Source of the DNA: Marinobacter panjinensis
GTDB taxonomy: Bacteria > Pseudomonadota > Gammaproteobacteria > Pseudomonadales > Oleiphilaceae
Assembly (NCBI RefSeq): GCF_005298175.1
Contig: NZ_SZYH01000001.1
Span: 558,001 to 622,000, forward strand
Length of the DNA: 64,000 nucleotides
Reading direction: 5' to 3'
The position numbers and the translations under genes are program-made. The notes under the pieces were generated by a model. The model had not been told where the DNA came from, ran no database searches, and saw nothing but the letters and a program-made list of their open reading frames with translations. Below are positions 26,346 through 36,178 of this stretch, one piece after another (positions within the stretch are counted from its first letter, which is position 1; each line of letters opens with the position of its first letter).

Positions 26346-28016
26346 GTGGCAGAACAGGCCACGGCCCGAAGCTGGCTTGGCGGGCTTGCTGCCCATGGCC
26401 GCCCGCTGATACTGGCGACGGTATCAGCGGGCGTGGTAGTAGGGCTTGCTACCATTGCGCAGATGGCTTTCCTCGCAGGAATAGTCCACCAGGGCATCGT
26501 TGCGGAGGTGCCCGTTGAAGAGCTCTCCCTGCTATTCACTGGCGCTGTGGCCGCAATCCTGATCAGAGGCATTGCCCAGGGATTTCAGGCCCGGTTTGCG
26601 GCCCGATGCAGCCGTAAGGTGCGCAGTGAGGTGCGCCACCAGATCAATCGCAGCTGGCAAAAAGCCGGACCTGTTGCCATCGGCCAGATTTCTGCGGGCA
26701 CCCTGGCCCGTGAGTGGCTCGACCATACCGATGCCCTGCATGGCTACTTCGCCCGGTTCCTGCCCCAGATGATTCTGGCTGTGATCGTGCCGTTACTGGT
26801 TCTGGTGGTGGTGTTCTCGCTGGACTGGCTCGCGGGGATATTCCTGCTGCTGTCCGCTCCCCTCATTCCCTTGTTCATGGCGCTGGTGGGCATGGGTGCC
26901 GAGAAGCTCAACCAGCAGCATTTCCAGACCATCGGCCGGCTGTCAGGTCAGTTCCTGGACAAGGTTCGGGGGCTGACAACCTTGCAATTGTTCGGTCAGA
27001 CGGAGCCGGCAGCAGAAACCTTGCGCAAACGCTCCGACGATTATCGCCGCGTCACCATGAAAACCCTGAGAATTGCCTTTCTGTCCTCAGCGGTACTTGA
27101 GTTCTTTTCTTCGGTTGCCATCGCCGTCGTGGCCATTTATATCGGCTTTGGCCTGTTGGGCTATATCACCTACGGGCCAGCGGAAGACCTCACGCTGTTC
27201 TCGGGGTTGCTGGTTTTGTTACTGGCACCGGAATTCTTCCAGCCGTTGCGCCTGTTATCCCAGCACTATCACGACCGTGCAGCGGCCATGGGCGCGGGTG
27301 CGGAGATTGTAGAAAGGCTTTATGGGATTGATGAACCCCGGGCCCCGGCGCAAAGCACCCATCATCCACAATCGCCAGATGCGATTACCGCGCGGGACCT
27401 GACTCTCGCCTACGATACCGGGCGTCCGGTACTGGATCAGGTGTCGCTGGAGATCCAAAAAGGCGATGTGATCGCCCTCACCGGTCCTTCCGGGGGCGGC
27501 AAGTCTTCTTTGCTCTATCTGTTGGCGGGCTATATGCAACCGGACCAGGGCAACATAACCGTCTTCGGGGCCGCACCCGGGGAGCAGTCTTTCGGATGGC
27601 TCGGGCAGTCTCCGTTTCTGGTGCACGGTACCTGGGCGGACAACCTTCGGCTGACAACTCCGGACGCCACCGACATTGCCATAGAGACCGCATTACGCCA
27701 GGTCGGCCTCGGGGGCCTGCTCAACAGTCGGGAACGGGGCATCTACAGCCGAATCACCGAGGATGGCCAGGGCCTCTCCGGTGGCCAGGCTCGCAGGCTG
27801 AGCCTGGCGCGCGTATTTGTTGCCAATTATGACCTGATTCTGCTCGACGAGCCCACAGCAGGCCTGGACAGCGACAGTGAGATCTACATTCTTGAAGCGC
27901 TCCACAAACTGGCACTGGCGGGTAAAACGCTGATCTTTGCTACCCACCATCAGGCCCTGCTCACCCTGGCGAACCGCACCTTGCTGGTAACCGGGGGAGG
28001 TGTGCACGATGCGTGA
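26346..28016 (+). CDS. cydD: Cytochrome bd assembly ABC exporter subunit CydD
   Basis: 556 residues starting at GTG directly after the cydB stop. A six-helix exporter domain (about 1-330) is followed by an ATPase with Walker A GPSGGGKSS, signature LSGGQARRLSLARVF and Walker B LILLDEPTAGLD. With CydC it exports thiols (glutathione or cysteine) or haem-linked substrates needed to mature cytochrome bd. Its end overlaps the start of cydC. Confidence 0.92.
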   Translation: MAEQATARSWLGGLAAHGRPLILATVSAGVVVGLATIAQMAFLAGIVHQGIVAEVPVEELSLLFTGAVAAILIRGIAQGFQARFAARCSRKVRSEVRHQINRSWQKAGPVAIGQISAGTLAREWLDHTDALHGYFARFLPQMILAVIVPLLVLVVVFSLDWLAGIFLLLSAPLIPLFMALVGMGAEKLNQQHFQTIGRLSGQFLDKVRGLTTLQLFGQTEPAAETLRKRSDDYRRVTMKTLRIAFLSSAVLEFFSSVAIAVVAIYIGFGLLGYITYGPAEDLTLFSGLLVLLLAPEFFQPLRLLSQHYHDRAAAMGAGAEIVERLYGIDEPRAPAQSTHHPQSPDAITARDLTLAYDTGRPVLDQVSLEIQKGDVIALTGPSGGGKSSLLYLLAGYMQPDQGNITVFGAAPGEQSFGWLGQSPFLVHGTWADNLRLTTPDATDIAIETALRQVGLGGLLNSRERGIYSRITEDGQGLSGGQARRLSLARVFVANYDLILLDEPTAGLDSDSEIYILEALHKLALAGKTLIFATHHQALLTLANRTLLVTGGGVHDA

Positions 28017-29625
28017 ACTGTGGCCCTGGCTGACCCTGATCTTCCGGCGTCCGGGCCGACTGGTGACAGGCGGCTTGCTGATATTGGTTACCCTGCTGTC
28101 AGGTATGGGGCTGCTGGCGTTGTCAGGGTGGTTTATTACCGCCACCGCCCTCACTGGCCTGTTGCTGGCTGCCGGAATACAGTCGTCGCTCAACCTGTAT
28201 GTTCCCGGTGGCGGCATACGCTTCTTTGCAGTGGCTCGCACGGTTGCCCGTTATGCCGAGCGGGTTTACAACCACGATACGGTGCTGCGCCTGTTGACGG
28301 ATATCCGGGTGGCCCTGTTTGAGCGGCTTTGTCTCTCCGCACGACACCGCAGGAACACCTTACAGGGTCCTCAGTGGCTGTCACGGCTGACCAATGACGT
28401 CGATGCCCTGGATACTCTGTACCTTCGACTGATAGCGCCTGCGGCCCTTGCGGCGCTGGTAACCGTCATACTGGTAGTCGTTGCCGGTGTGTTCTATAGC
28501 CGGGATATCGCCATAGCCCTGGTGATCACACTGTTGCCGGCGTTTCTGGTGGCGACGGTTGTGGTTTACCTGCGCACCCGCCATCTGGTTTACCGGCAAA
28601 CAGACGCTCGCGAACGAGTGCGGACTGACGTGATCGAGCACATCGAAGGCTTTGCCGAACTGACGGCGGCAGGCCGCACCGGCAAACACGCCGCCCTTTG
28701 CCTGCGCCAGGCTGACCAGATTGCCCGCAGTGACTCTCGGGCTGATACTCGCACCGGCTGGAACCTGGGGCTGGCGCAGGTAATGGTGAACCTGGCTGTT
28801 GTTCTGGCTCTGTGGATGGGGCTTGATCTGTTCCAGCAAGACACTGTTACCGGGCCGCTGGTGGTGTTGCTGCCAATCGCCCTTCTGGGGCTGCTGGAGA
28901 TCTATTCTGTACTTCCGGATGCGTTTGCCAGGCTGGGCGGAACGCTTGCCTCTGCGGCCAGGCTGAACCGTGACTGTTCGGCAGAATCGTCCAACGCAAC
29001 CGAGCCCGGGCAATTACCGGTAGACGATCGCCATGCGCTGGAACTGGAACAGGTGACCATCCGGTTTGGAGATCACTCTCCGGTACTCAGCCGTTTCGAT
29101 CTCTCGGTACTGGCCGGTGAATGCGTCAACATTATTGGCAGTTCCGGTGCCGGAAAATCATCGCTGGCCGAGGTCATGGCCGGCCTCGAGAAACCTGCCT
29201 CGGGCCGCGCTCGCCGCCGGCCACCAGCGTATCTCACGCAACAGACTGTGCTGTTCGAGGACACACTGAAAGCGAATCTGCTGATTGGCAGGCCGGATGC
29301 CTCTGATGCGGAACTCTGGCGTATTCTGAACCTGGTGGAAATGGCAGATCGCTTCACTCACGAACCGGCACAACTCAACACCTGGCTGGGATCGATGGGC
29401 AGCCAGCTTTCAGGGGGGGAAGCCCGGCGAATTGTTCTGGCACGGGTGCTTCTGAACGAGGCACCACTGGTGATTCTGGACGAGCCGTTTACTGGCGTAG
29501 ATGCGCCCACGAGGGACAGGATTGCAGCCGGGATGCAGCAGTGGTTGTCAGGGAAAACGGTTATTGCGCTGGGGCACGCGCCGGAGGCCTTACCCGCCTC
29601 CGACCGCACCATACGGCTCAGCTGA
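28009..29625 (+). CDS. cydC: Cytochrome bd assembly ABC exporter subunit CydC
   Basis: About 538 residues from the ATG at 28009, which overlaps the cydD stop by 8 bases; a GTG at 28000 is possible. Exporter membrane domain (about 1-310), then ATPase with Walker A GSSGAGKSS, signature LSGGEARRIVLARVL and Walker B LVILDEPFTGVD. It forms a heterodimer with CydD in the inner membrane. Its 3' end lies 7 bases from the convergent gene's stop, and no clear terminator was seen between them. Confidence 0.92.
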   Translation: MRELWPWLTLIFRRPGRLVTGGLLILVTLLSGMGLLALSGWFITATALTGLLLAAGIQSSLNLYVPGGGIRFFAVARTVARYAERVYNHDTVLRLLTDIRVALFERLCLSARHRRNTLQGPQWLSRLTNDVDALDTLYLRLIAPAALAALVTVILVVVAGVFYSRDIAIALVITLLPAFLVATVVVYLRTRHLVYRQTDARERVRTDVIEHIEGFAELTAAGRTGKHAALCLRQADQIARSDSRADTRTGWNLGLAQVMVNLAVVLALWMGLDLFQQDTVTGPLVVLLPIALLGLLEIYSVLPDAFARLGGTLASAARLNRDCSAESSNATEPGQLPVDDRHALELEQVTIRFGDHSPVLSRFDLSVLAGECVNIIGSSGAGKSSLAEVMAGLEKPASGRARRRPPAYLTQQTVLFEDTLKANLLIGRPDASDAELWRILNLVEMADRFTHEPAQLNTWLGSMGSQLSGGEARRIVLARVLLNEAPLVILDEPFTGVDAPTRDRIAAGMQQWLSGKTVIALGHAPEALPASDRTIRLS

Positions 29626-29632
29626 TGCCGGC

Positions 29633-30874
29633 TCAGCTGGTTTCCAGTACCTCGAACGTCAGGCCTGCTTTGGTTGTCAGGCGCTCGAAGAGTTTGCCAT
29701 CCAGCAGTGATGACGGGGTCCAGAATCCACCCTGTTTGTCGACCTCAACATCAAAGGCAAGGCTCATTCCGGCTTCACCCAGCATCTTGCTGGTGGAGCC
29801 ATAACCCGGATCCCGGTCGCCGGTCACCTTGGTTTTGATGGTCTTGCCGTCGGCGGTTTTACCCACGAAACGCAAGTCGTAAAAGCCGTTTTTCTGGGCC
29901 TCAGGGCTTGGCCCCTCGCCTGGCTTGGGCACAAACTTTTCCACCACCCAGCGAGAGGGCTTGAACGCCGAAGCAGTCAAGAACCCTCCCAGGGCCCCGG
30001 TGATGCCATAGGCTGCAAGACGGCCCTTCAAGCCACGCCCTGTCATCATTGCCTCGTCGTAGGTGAACTCTTTTCCGTAACGCGCATTCTGAAGGGCATT
30101 GGAACGATGAACAATCCGGGTGTTGATAGCCCCCATCACGAATGGCGCCAGCCAGACACCAAAATCCTTGTCAAACTCAGCTCCTTTAAGGCTGGGCTGA
30201 CGGGTTTTGGAACGATGTTCCGGCGGGCAAATGGAGAAGGGGTTAGCCAGCTCCTTACGCAACTTGGGGTCTGCAGCGGCCTCTTTGGCCACATTCATCA
30301 AGCTGGCCACTGTGCCACCGGAGAATTCGCCCTTGGCGACCTTCACCCGCATGCGAACGTCTTGGCAGGGCGTTCCGAAGGTTGCTTCCGCCTGTTCCTG
30401 CAGAAACCAGACACCCATATCCGAGGGAATGGAGTCGAAGCCGCAGCAATGAACAATGCGGGCGCCAGAGGCTTTTGCTGTTTCTTCGTAGGCTTCGAGC
30501 ATCTTGCGAATCCACTGAACCTCACCGGTCAGATCGCAATAATCCGTTCCGGTTTCAGCGCAGATTTTCACCAGCGGCTCCCCATAAAGGGCGTATGGAC
30601 CTACCGTCGAGATGACAACGCGGGTCTGATCACACATGGCTTTAAGCGCGCTTTCATCACTGGCGTCCGCTACGATCATTGGCAGGTCCGCTGCACCCTT
30701 GCCAAGGCTCTGCTTTAGCGTACTGAGCTTACTCTCTGAACGGCCACCGATAGCCCAGCGGACATCCTTGCCAATGCCATAGGTTTCAAACAGGTAGCCA
30801 GTAAGAATTTGCCCCACGAAACTGGTGGCCCCGAATACCACGATGTCGTAAGTGGTGTCAGTCTTTGTGCTCAT
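29633..30874 (-). CDS. Saccharopine dehydrogenase-like / trans-acting enoyl reductase-like protein
   Basis: 413 residues with an N-terminal Rossmann motif VVFGATSFVGQILTGYL, followed by AIGGRSESKL. The C-terminal part resembles the saccharopine-dehydrogenase-like proteins related to mycobacterial trans-acting enoyl reductases. The family members are NAD(P)-dependent and are often linked to lipid metabolism; the true substrate is unknown. The small membrane protein gene lies just upstream on the same strand. Confidence 0.8.
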   Translation of the reverse strand: MSTKTDTTYDIVVFGATSFVGQILTGYLFETYGIGKDVRWAIGGRSESKLSTLKQSLGKGAADLPMIVADASDESALKAMCDQTRVVISTVGPYALYGEPLVKICAETGTDYCDLTGEVQWIRKMLEAYEETAKASGARIVHCCGFDSIPSDMGVWFLQEQAEATFGTPCQDVRMRVKVAKGEFSGGTVASLMNVAKEAAADPKLRKELANPFSICPPEHRSKTRQPSLKGAEFDKDFGVWLAPFVMGAINTRIVHRSNALQNARYGKEFTYDEAMMTGRGLKGRLAAYGITGALGGFLTASAFKPSRWVVEKFVPKPGEGPSPEAQKNGFYDLRFVGKTADGKTIKTKVTGDRDPGYGSTSKMLGEAGMSLAFDVEVDKQGGFWTPSSLLDGKLFERLTTKAGLTFEVLETS

Positions 30875-30901
30875 TGGTTGTCCTTAATCCGTCAATATCC
30901 G

Positions 30902-31327
30902 TTATGAATTGGCAGCGCCGGACCGGGCTGCCTTCGCGCCCATCAGCACGAGGAACAGCGCAACGCCGAGACCCCAGAAGCCGTTGAGCATCAAACCTCC
31001 AACCCAGGTCTGGGCCGAGACGGCGAGCCCCTTGAGGGGGAAGACAACCAGCATCGCGACGGCGGTTGGTCCGATGGCGCCTACTATTACATTACCCAAC
31101 CAGAACTTAAAGCCATTCAGGCGCCCGAGAAGCGCCCAGAGTACCAGGCCCCAAAGCCCGCCGAAAAATGCGAGCGAGAACACAGCAGGTACACCCAGGG
31201 GCGGCACCGGGTTCATATTGAACGGTGCTGCTGGCACTATGCCTGCGAAGTAGAACAGGGCAAAAAGGCCCTGGTGGAAAATCAGTGTTGCGAGAAAACC
31301 ACTGACGAACGCTTTTAACCAGATCAT
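30902..31327 (-). CDS. Unknown four-helix membrane protein
   Basis: About 141 residues from the ATG at 31325-31327 (MIWLKAFVSGFLATLIFHQG); a longer start at 31378 is less likely. Four hydrophobic helices and little soluble sequence. 27 bases separate its stop from the start of the saccharopine-dehydrogenase-like gene, so they may be co-transcribed. No function recognised. Confidence 0.65.
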   Translation of the reverse strand: MIWLKAFVSGFLATLIFHQGLFALFYFAGIVPAAPFNMNPVPPLGVPAVFSLAFFGGLWGLVLWALLGRLNGFKFWLGNVIVGAIGPTAVAMLVVFPLKGLAVSAQTWVGGLMLNGFWGLGVALFLVLMGAKAARSGAANS

Positions 31328-31453
31328 GTCATTATCCTTACGGTTGTTGCCCTGGAAATTACGACAAAAACGTCGCACCGGCCAATCGATTTAACTGGTC
31401 GATACGGCACACTCTGTCAAAATTGATTTACCCGAACCCCGGAGGTTACCCCA

Positions 31454-31783
31454 TTGAACACCCTGCTTCTGGTACTGAGCCTCATACTCGCCATTGTCAG
31501 CGGCTGGCTGTTCTGGCGAGTGCACCGCCAGCAAAAAGTTATCGCGGAGGCACTGGCTGAGAGCTATGGCCCTGATAATACACGGGAACCGGAAATGTTA
31601 CTTACGCTCCGGGTGCGGGATCCGATTGCCCTGGCGAAACGCGAATCCAAATCGGCCCGCATGCTGGCCGATCGGCTTCCTGTTATGGTGAAACGACTGG
31701 TTTACCAGGAAGTGATGAAGGAACTGGAGATGGAATTGGCAGAACGGGAAATCGACGTGGAAATGAAGCTGGAATACCGATAA
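31454..31783 (+). CDS. Small membrane-anchored protein
   Basis: 109 residues starting at TTG (31454). GGAGG at about 31440 is placed well for it. One membrane helix (LLLVLSLILAIVSGWLFW) is followed by a charged cytoplasmic domain with a helical C-terminus (VYQEVMKELEMELAEREIDVEMKLEYR). It lies 18 bases before another small gene. Function unknown. Confidence 0.6.
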   Translation: MNTLLLVLSLILAIVSGWLFWRVHRQQKVIAEALAESYGPDNTREPEMLLTLRVRDPIALAKRESKSARMLADRLPVMVKRLVYQEVMKELEMELAEREIDVEMKLEYR

Positions 31784-31801
31784 TAGCTGATAGGAGCCGC
31801 T

Positions 31802-32263
31802 ATGGACGCAACCACCCTGCTAAGCCTGCTTGCTACTGCCGTCACTGCCGGGCTCGTCATTTTTGCCATGAGGCAGCACGCCCGTAACACTCGTGACCTC
31901 AGAATCCTCAGGGCAAAGCAGATTTCGGCTCACAACCACTTGCAGAAAAGCCGCATGGACCTGATGGAAACCCGCAATCGCGCCCGGCTTCTGGAAGAAA
32001 CCGTCAAGAACGGCACCAGTGCCGTGGAGAAAGTACACAGGACGATAACCACCACCACCTTCAGCCTCATCGACCGCTTCTCAACCAGTGAGGAACTACG
32101 GGAAAACGCTCGGCGGGCACGGAGGAGCCACGACCAGACCAGTGACAGGATCTATCGCACGGTTCATACCACCAACAAGGCTCTGCATATCCTGGCAGAT
32201 TCGCTGTTTATCGGTAAAAAAGAAAAGAAACTGACAACGCGTAGAAGCCCGAAAGGCGAATAA
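31802..32263 (+). CDS. Small membrane-anchored coiled-coil protein
   Basis: 153 residues: an N-terminal membrane helix (LLSLLATAVTAGLVIFAM), then a long basic helical region with heptad-like spacing (about 30-90), then a basic tail. It is probably co-transcribed with the preceding small membrane gene and is followed by a strong terminator. No family recognised. Confidence 0.6.
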   Translation: MDATTLLSLLATAVTAGLVIFAMRQHARNTRDLRILRAKQISAHNHLQKSRMDLMETRNRARLLEETVKNGTSAVEKVHRTITTTTFSLIDRFSTSEELRENARRARRSHDQTSDRIYRTVHTTNKALHILADSLFIGKKEKKLTTRRSPKGE

Positions 32264-32275
32264 ACCGAGGCAAAC

Positions 32276-32303
32276 AAAAAAGGCACCCGTAGGTGCCTTT
32301 TTT
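32276..32303. terminator. Bidirectional intrinsic terminator
   Basis: A six-base A-run, GGCACC, loop CGTA, GGTGCC, then six T. It works on both strands, ending the small membrane gene pair on the plus strand and etfA on the minus strand. Confidence 0.9.
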
Positions 32304-32319
32304 ACGAAGAATCCGAAAG

Positions 32320-33261
32320 TTACATAACTTTCTTCAGTTCTTCCTCAAGCTGTGGAACCGCTTCGAACAGGTCTGCAACCAGGCCATAATCGGCTACCTG
32401 GAAGATCGGCGCTTCCTCGTCCTTGTTGATCGCAACGATCACCTTGGAGTCAGACATGCCCGCCAGGTGCTGGATGGCACCGGAAATACCAACGGCGATG
32501 TACAGCTGGGGTGCAACGATCTTGCCGGTCTGACCGACCTGCATGTCGTTGGGCACAAAGCCGGCGTCTACCGCAGCACGTGAAGCGCCAACAGCAGCAC
32601 CCATCAGATCGGCAATCTGCTCCAGCATCTTGAAGTTCTCGCCGTTCTGCATGCCACGACCACCGGAAACCACGATACCGGCGCTTGCCAGATCCGGACG
32701 GTCGGACTTGGCCAGCTCTTCGTTGACGAACTGGGACAGGCCTGCGTCTTTGACAACATCCAGGGTTTCAACTGTGGCAGAACCACCTTCACCGGCAACC
32801 GGATCAAAGGCCGTCGGGCGAACCGTGATCACCTTGATGCTGTCAGTGGATTTGACGGTCGCAATGGCGTTACCGGCGTAGATCGGGCGAACGAAGGTGT
32901 CTTCTGACTCCACACGCATGATGTCGGACACCTGGGCAACGTCCAGCAGCGCTGCGACGCGCGGCATGAAATCCTTGCCAACGGTACCAGCGGCGGCCAG
33001 GATATGACTGTAACCTTTGCCTACCTCGGCAACCAGCTCACCCAGGTTCTCACCCAGGAAGTGGCCATACACGGCGTTGTCGGCAACCAGTACCTTGCTA
33101 ACGCCTTCGGCTTTCGCCGCTGCTTCGCCTACCGCTCCGCAGTTCTCGCCGGCAACCAGTACGTCGATGTCGCCACCGATGGCTTTGGCAGCAGCCAGAA
33201 CGTTCAGGGTTGCCTGCTTCAGCTCGCTGTTGTCATGTTCAGCAATTACAAGGATGCTCAT
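32320..33261 (-). CDS. etfA: Electron transfer flavoprotein alpha subunit
   Basis: 313 residues with the C-terminal FAD-binding domain signatures [43 protein letters not shown] and [12 protein letters not shown]. It carries FAD, takes electrons from acyl-CoA dehydrogenases and other flavoenzymes, and passes them to ETF-ubiquinone oxidoreductase, whose gene lies divergently upstream. The start is one base downstream of the etfB stop in the minus direction. Confidence 0.96.
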   Translation of the reverse strand: MSILVIAEHDNSELKQATLNVLAAAKAIGGDIDVLVAGENCGAVGEAAAKAEGVSKVLVADNAVYGHFLGENLGELVAEVGKGYSHILAAAGTVGKDFMPRVAALLDVAQVSDIMRVESEDTFVRPIYAGNAIATVKSTDSIKVITVRPTAFDPVAGEGGSATVETLDVVKDAGLSQFVNEELAKSDRPDLASAGIVVSGGRGMQNGENFKMLEQIADLMGAAVGASRAAVDAGFVPNDMQVGQTGKIVAPQLYIAVGISGAIQHLAGMSDSKVIVAINKDEEAPIFQVADYGLVADLFEAVPQLEEELKKVM

Positions 33262-34011
33262 TTAGATCACCTTCGCTTCGTTCTTCAGTTTGTCGACCAG
33301 CTCAGCTACATCAGCAACCTTCACGCCTGCCTGGCGAGAGGCCGGGGCCTCTACCTTCAGGGTAGAAAGACGCGGAGCAAGCTCAACACCCAGGTCAGCC
33401 GGGCTCATGTTGTCCAGCGGCTTCTTCTTGGCCTTCATGATGTTTGGCAGAGAAGCGTAACGCGGCTCGTTCAGGCGAAGGTCCGTGGTAACAACCGCAG
33501 GCAGGTTCAGGGCAACGGTCATCAGGCCGCCGTCGACTTCACGGGTTACGTTAACCTTGTCGCCTTCAACAACTACTTCAGAGGCAAACGTACCCTGCCC
33601 CATACCAGTTAGCGCGGCCAGCATCTGGCCAGTCTGGTTGTTGTCGGAATCGATGGACTGTTTGCCGAGAATGACCAGCTTGGGCTCTTCCTTCTCAACA
33701 ACGCTCTTGAGCAGCTTGGCCGCTTCGAGAGACTGAACCTCTTCGTCTGTTTCGATGTGGATACCACGGTCAGCACCCAGAGCCAGAGCGGTACGGATTT
33801 GCTCCTGGCAGGCCTTCGGGCCGATGGATACCACCACGATTTCGCTGGCAACACCCTTCTCTTTCAGGCGAACCGCTTCTTCAACAGCGATTTCGCAGAA
33901 TGGGTTCATTGCCATTTTGACGTTGGCGAGATCAACGCCGGTGTTGTCCGGCTTGACGCGCACCTTCACGTTGTAGTCGATAACTCGTTTTACGGCGACC
34001 AGAACCTTCAT
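33262..34011 (-). CDS. etfB: Electron transfer flavoprotein beta subunit
   Basis: About 249 residues from the ATG at 34009-34011, with GAGGA just upstream; a longer in-frame start at 34029 is less likely. Family signatures: [50 protein letters not shown]. It binds AMP and forms the ETF heterodimer with the adjacent EtfA. It is transcribed away from the ETF-QO gene across an intergenic region that contains the palindrome. Confidence 0.95.
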   Translation of the reverse strand: MKVLVAVKRVIDYNVKVRVKPDNTGVDLANVKMAMNPFCEIAVEEAVRLKEKGVASEIVVVSIGPKACQEQIRTALALGADRGIHIETDEEVQSLEAAKLLKSVVEKEEPKLVILGKQSIDSDNNQTGQMLAALTGMGQGTFASEVVVEGDKVNVTREVDGGLMTVALNLPAVVTTDLRLNEPRYASLPNIMKAKKKPLDNMSPADLGVELAPRLSTLKVEAPASRQAGVKVADVAELVDKLKNEAKVI

Positions 34012-34427
34012 AGATTCCTCGTTCTTCATACGATGAGTTTACATTTGAGAACAGCACATGCTTGCGGGGCCTGCTGTCTGTAAGGGCGTCATAATACTGC
34101 AGGCAAAGGGCATCGGGGTCAATAGCCCCACTGGACGTTAAACAGCCGCGCTCGCGGCCAATGCACACCAGTTGACTCCACCTGAGCGTGAGACGATACT
34201 AAAAAATGACTCAAAAAACACATTTTAGCCCAGCGCCATTTAACAATGCCAAAGGTAAACCCAAATTTCAAACAAACGTTTGTTTGATTATTCAATTGCG
34301 GTATCCTTTCAGTTAACAGAACAGGGGCTTTCGCTTTGAGGGAGTCGTCTACACAACGTTTTACCGGTATGATGACGCCCCTGAGAAATTGCCTGTTGGC
34401 ATTACCAATAAAGATGAGGAGACCAAC
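34012..34427. other. Divergent regulatory region between etfBA and ETF-QO
   Basis: About 416 bases with no gene I can support. It must hold the promoters for both transcripts. A perfect 20-bp palindrome at 34268-34287 is its main feature. A TTG frame upstream of the ETF-QO start has no family support. Confidence 0.6.
34268..34287. promoter_or_regulatory. Perfect 20-bp palindrome, probable PsrA-type operator
   Basis: TCAAACAAAC followed by its exact reverse complement GTTTGTTTGA. The core CAAAC-GTTTG fits the known PsrA box (C/G-AAAC, 2-4 bases, GTTT-G/C) of pseudomonads and relatives, where PsrA senses fatty acids and controls beta-oxidation and ETF genes. The right half overlaps a possible -35 (TTGTTT, with TATCCT 16 bases later). 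Regulation of the ETF genes is inference. Confidence 0.65.
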
Positions 34428-36080
34428 GTGGAACGCGAATCGATGGAATTTGATGTTCTTATCGTCGGCGGTGGCCCAGCTGGCCTCTCGGCAGCCTGTC
34501 GCGTCATGCAGATGGCCCAGGAAGCCGAACAGGAACTGACCGTCTGTGTCGTTGAGAAAGGTTCCGAGATCGGGGCTCATATTCTGGCAGGCACGGTGTT
34601 TGAACCCACTGCCCTCAACGAACTGTTCCCTGACTGGAAAGAGAAAGGCGCACCGCTGAACACGCCGGTCACGCGAGATGACATTTTCCTGCTCAAGAAC
34701 CAGGAAAACGCCAGCAAGATCCCCAATGCCTTTGTGCCCAAGAACATGCACAACCACGGCAACTACATCATCAGCCTGGGTAACCTGTGCCGCTGGCTTG
34801 CCGAACAGGCTGAAGGCCTGGGTGTCGAGGTCTATCCTGGTTTTGCCGCCTCTGAGACTATCGTTGAAGATGGTCAGGTCAAGGGCATCATCACTGGCGA
34901 TATGGGCGTAGCCCGTGACGGCTCCGAGAAAGACGGCTACATGCCGGGTATGGAACTGCGCGCCAAGTACACCCTCTTTACCGAAGGTTGCCGCGGTCAC
35001 CTGGGCAAGCGCCTGATCAATGACTTCAAGCTGGACGAAGGCAAGGACCCGCAACACTACGGCATCGGCATCAAGGAACTGTGGGACATCGACCCGGCCA
35101 AGCACGAGCCCGGCCTGGTTATCCACACCACCGGCTGGCCACTGAATGAATCCGGCTCCACCGGCGGTTCCTTCCTCTATCACCTGGAGAATGGCCAGGT
35201 CTACGTGGGCCTGATAACCGATCTGTCGTACAGCAACCCGCACCTGAGCCCGTTCGATGAGTTCCAGCGACTGAAACTGCATCCGGAAATCAAGAAACAC
35301 CTGGAAGGTGGCAAGCGGGTCGCTTACGGTGCCCGCGCCATCACCAAGGGCGGCTTCAATTCCCTGCCGAAGATGAGCTTCCCGGGCGGCCTGCTGCTGG
35401 GCTGCGACGCCGGCACACTGAACAGCTCCAAGATCAAGGGCTCTCACACTGCCATGAAGTCCGGCATCCTGGGTGCAGAAGCTGTGTTCGAGGCACTGAA
35501 GGATGGCAAGAGCGGTGAGGAAATCACCAGCTTTGAGGAGCGCTTCAAGGACAGCTGGCTGTATAAAGAGTTGTACGACGAGCGCAACTTTAGCCCGGGT
35601 ATGCACAAGTTCGGTAATTTCGTGGGTGGCGCCATCGCCTATTTCGAGCAGAACATCCTGCGTCGCAGCCTGCCGATTACGTTCCACGACACCACGCCGG
35701 ACTACGCAACCCTGAAGCCGGCTGACCAGGCGAAGAAGGTCAACTATCCCCGGCCGGATAACAAGCTGACCTTCGACAAGCTGTCCTCGGTGTTCATTTC
35801 CAACACCAACCACGAGGAAGATCAGCCGATTCACCTGAAGCTGTCGGACCCTGAGATCCCGATCAAGGAGAATCTGCCGAAGTACAACGAACCCGCGCAG
35901 CGTTATTGCCCGGCAGGTGTGTATGAGGTGGTTGATGCAGAGGATGGCAGTGGCAAGAAATTCCAGATCAACGCCCAGAACTGCGTGCACTGCAAGACCT
36001 GCGACATCAAGGACCCGGCCCAGAATATTACCTGGGTGACACCGGAAGGTGGCGGTGGTCCGAATTACCCGAATATGTGA
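34428..36080 (+). CDS. etfD: Electron transfer flavoprotein-ubiquinone oxidoreductase
   Basis: About 550 residues from the GTG at 34428, preceded by GAGGAG; this matches the usual N-terminus MERESMEFDVLIVGGGPAG. An earlier start at 34389 adds 13 atypical residues. FAD motif GGGPAGLSAA, membrane-facing quinone region, and a C-terminal 4Fe-4S site in CPAGVYEV and NCVHCKTCDIKDP. It moves electrons from ETF to ubiquinone at the inner membrane. It is divergent from etfBA and is ended by a strong terminator. Confidence 0.95.
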   Translation: MERESMEFDVLIVGGGPAGLSAACRVMQMAQEAEQELTVCVVEKGSEIGAHILAGTVFEPTALNELFPDWKEKGAPLNTPVTRDDIFLLKNQENASKIPNAFVPKNMHNHGNYIISLGNLCRWLAEQAEGLGVEVYPGFAASETIVEDGQVKGIITGDMGVARDGSEKDGYMPGMELRAKYTLFTEGCRGHLGKRLINDFKLDEGKDPQHYGIGIKELWDIDPAKHEPGLVIHTTGWPLNESGSTGGSFLYHLENGQVYVGLITDLSYSNPHLSPFDEFQRLKLHPEIKKHLEGGKRVAYGARAITKGGFNSLPKMSFPGGLLLGCDAGTLNSSKIKGSHTAMKSGILGAEAVFEALKDGKSGEEITSFEERFKDSWLYKELYDERNFSPGMHKFGNFVGGAIAYFEQNILRRSLPITFHDTTPDYATLKPADQAKKVNYPRPDNKLTFDKLSSVFISNTNHEEDQPIHLKLSDPEIPIKENLPKYNEPAQRYCPAGVYEVVDAEDGSGKKFQINAQNCVHCKTCDIKDPAQNITWVTPEGGGGPNYPNM

Positions 36081-36092
36081 TTCGGAGTGTTG

Positions 36093-36122
36093 GAAAAACG
36101 GCCCTTTTCGGGCCGTTTTTTT
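36093..36122 (+). terminator. Intrinsic terminator of the ETF-QO gene
   Basis: A-run, CGGCCC, loop TTTTC, GGGCCG, then eight T, starting 12 bases after the ETF-QO stop. Confidence 0.9.
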
Positions 36123-36132
36123 GTTCAGCCAT

Positions 36133-36156
36133 AAAAAAACGGCCCGCAAGGGGCCG
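36133..36156 (-). terminator. Intrinsic terminator of the FKBP-type isomerase gene
   Basis: Read on the minus strand: CGGCCC, short loop, GGGCCG, then seven T. It lies about 23 bases after the stop of the minus-strand isomerase gene. It carries the same stem as the neighbouring plus-strand terminator, so two opposite terminators sit back to back. Confidence 0.85.
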
Positions 36157-36178
36157 CTTTCAGACAACCGGAAAAGCC

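Noticed and set aside
34119..36167. A 682-codon minus-strand open frame opposite the ETF-QO gene
   Set aside because: It lies fully antisense to a clear ETF-QO gene, its translation has no recognisable domain and it results from codon bias in a G+C-rich gene.
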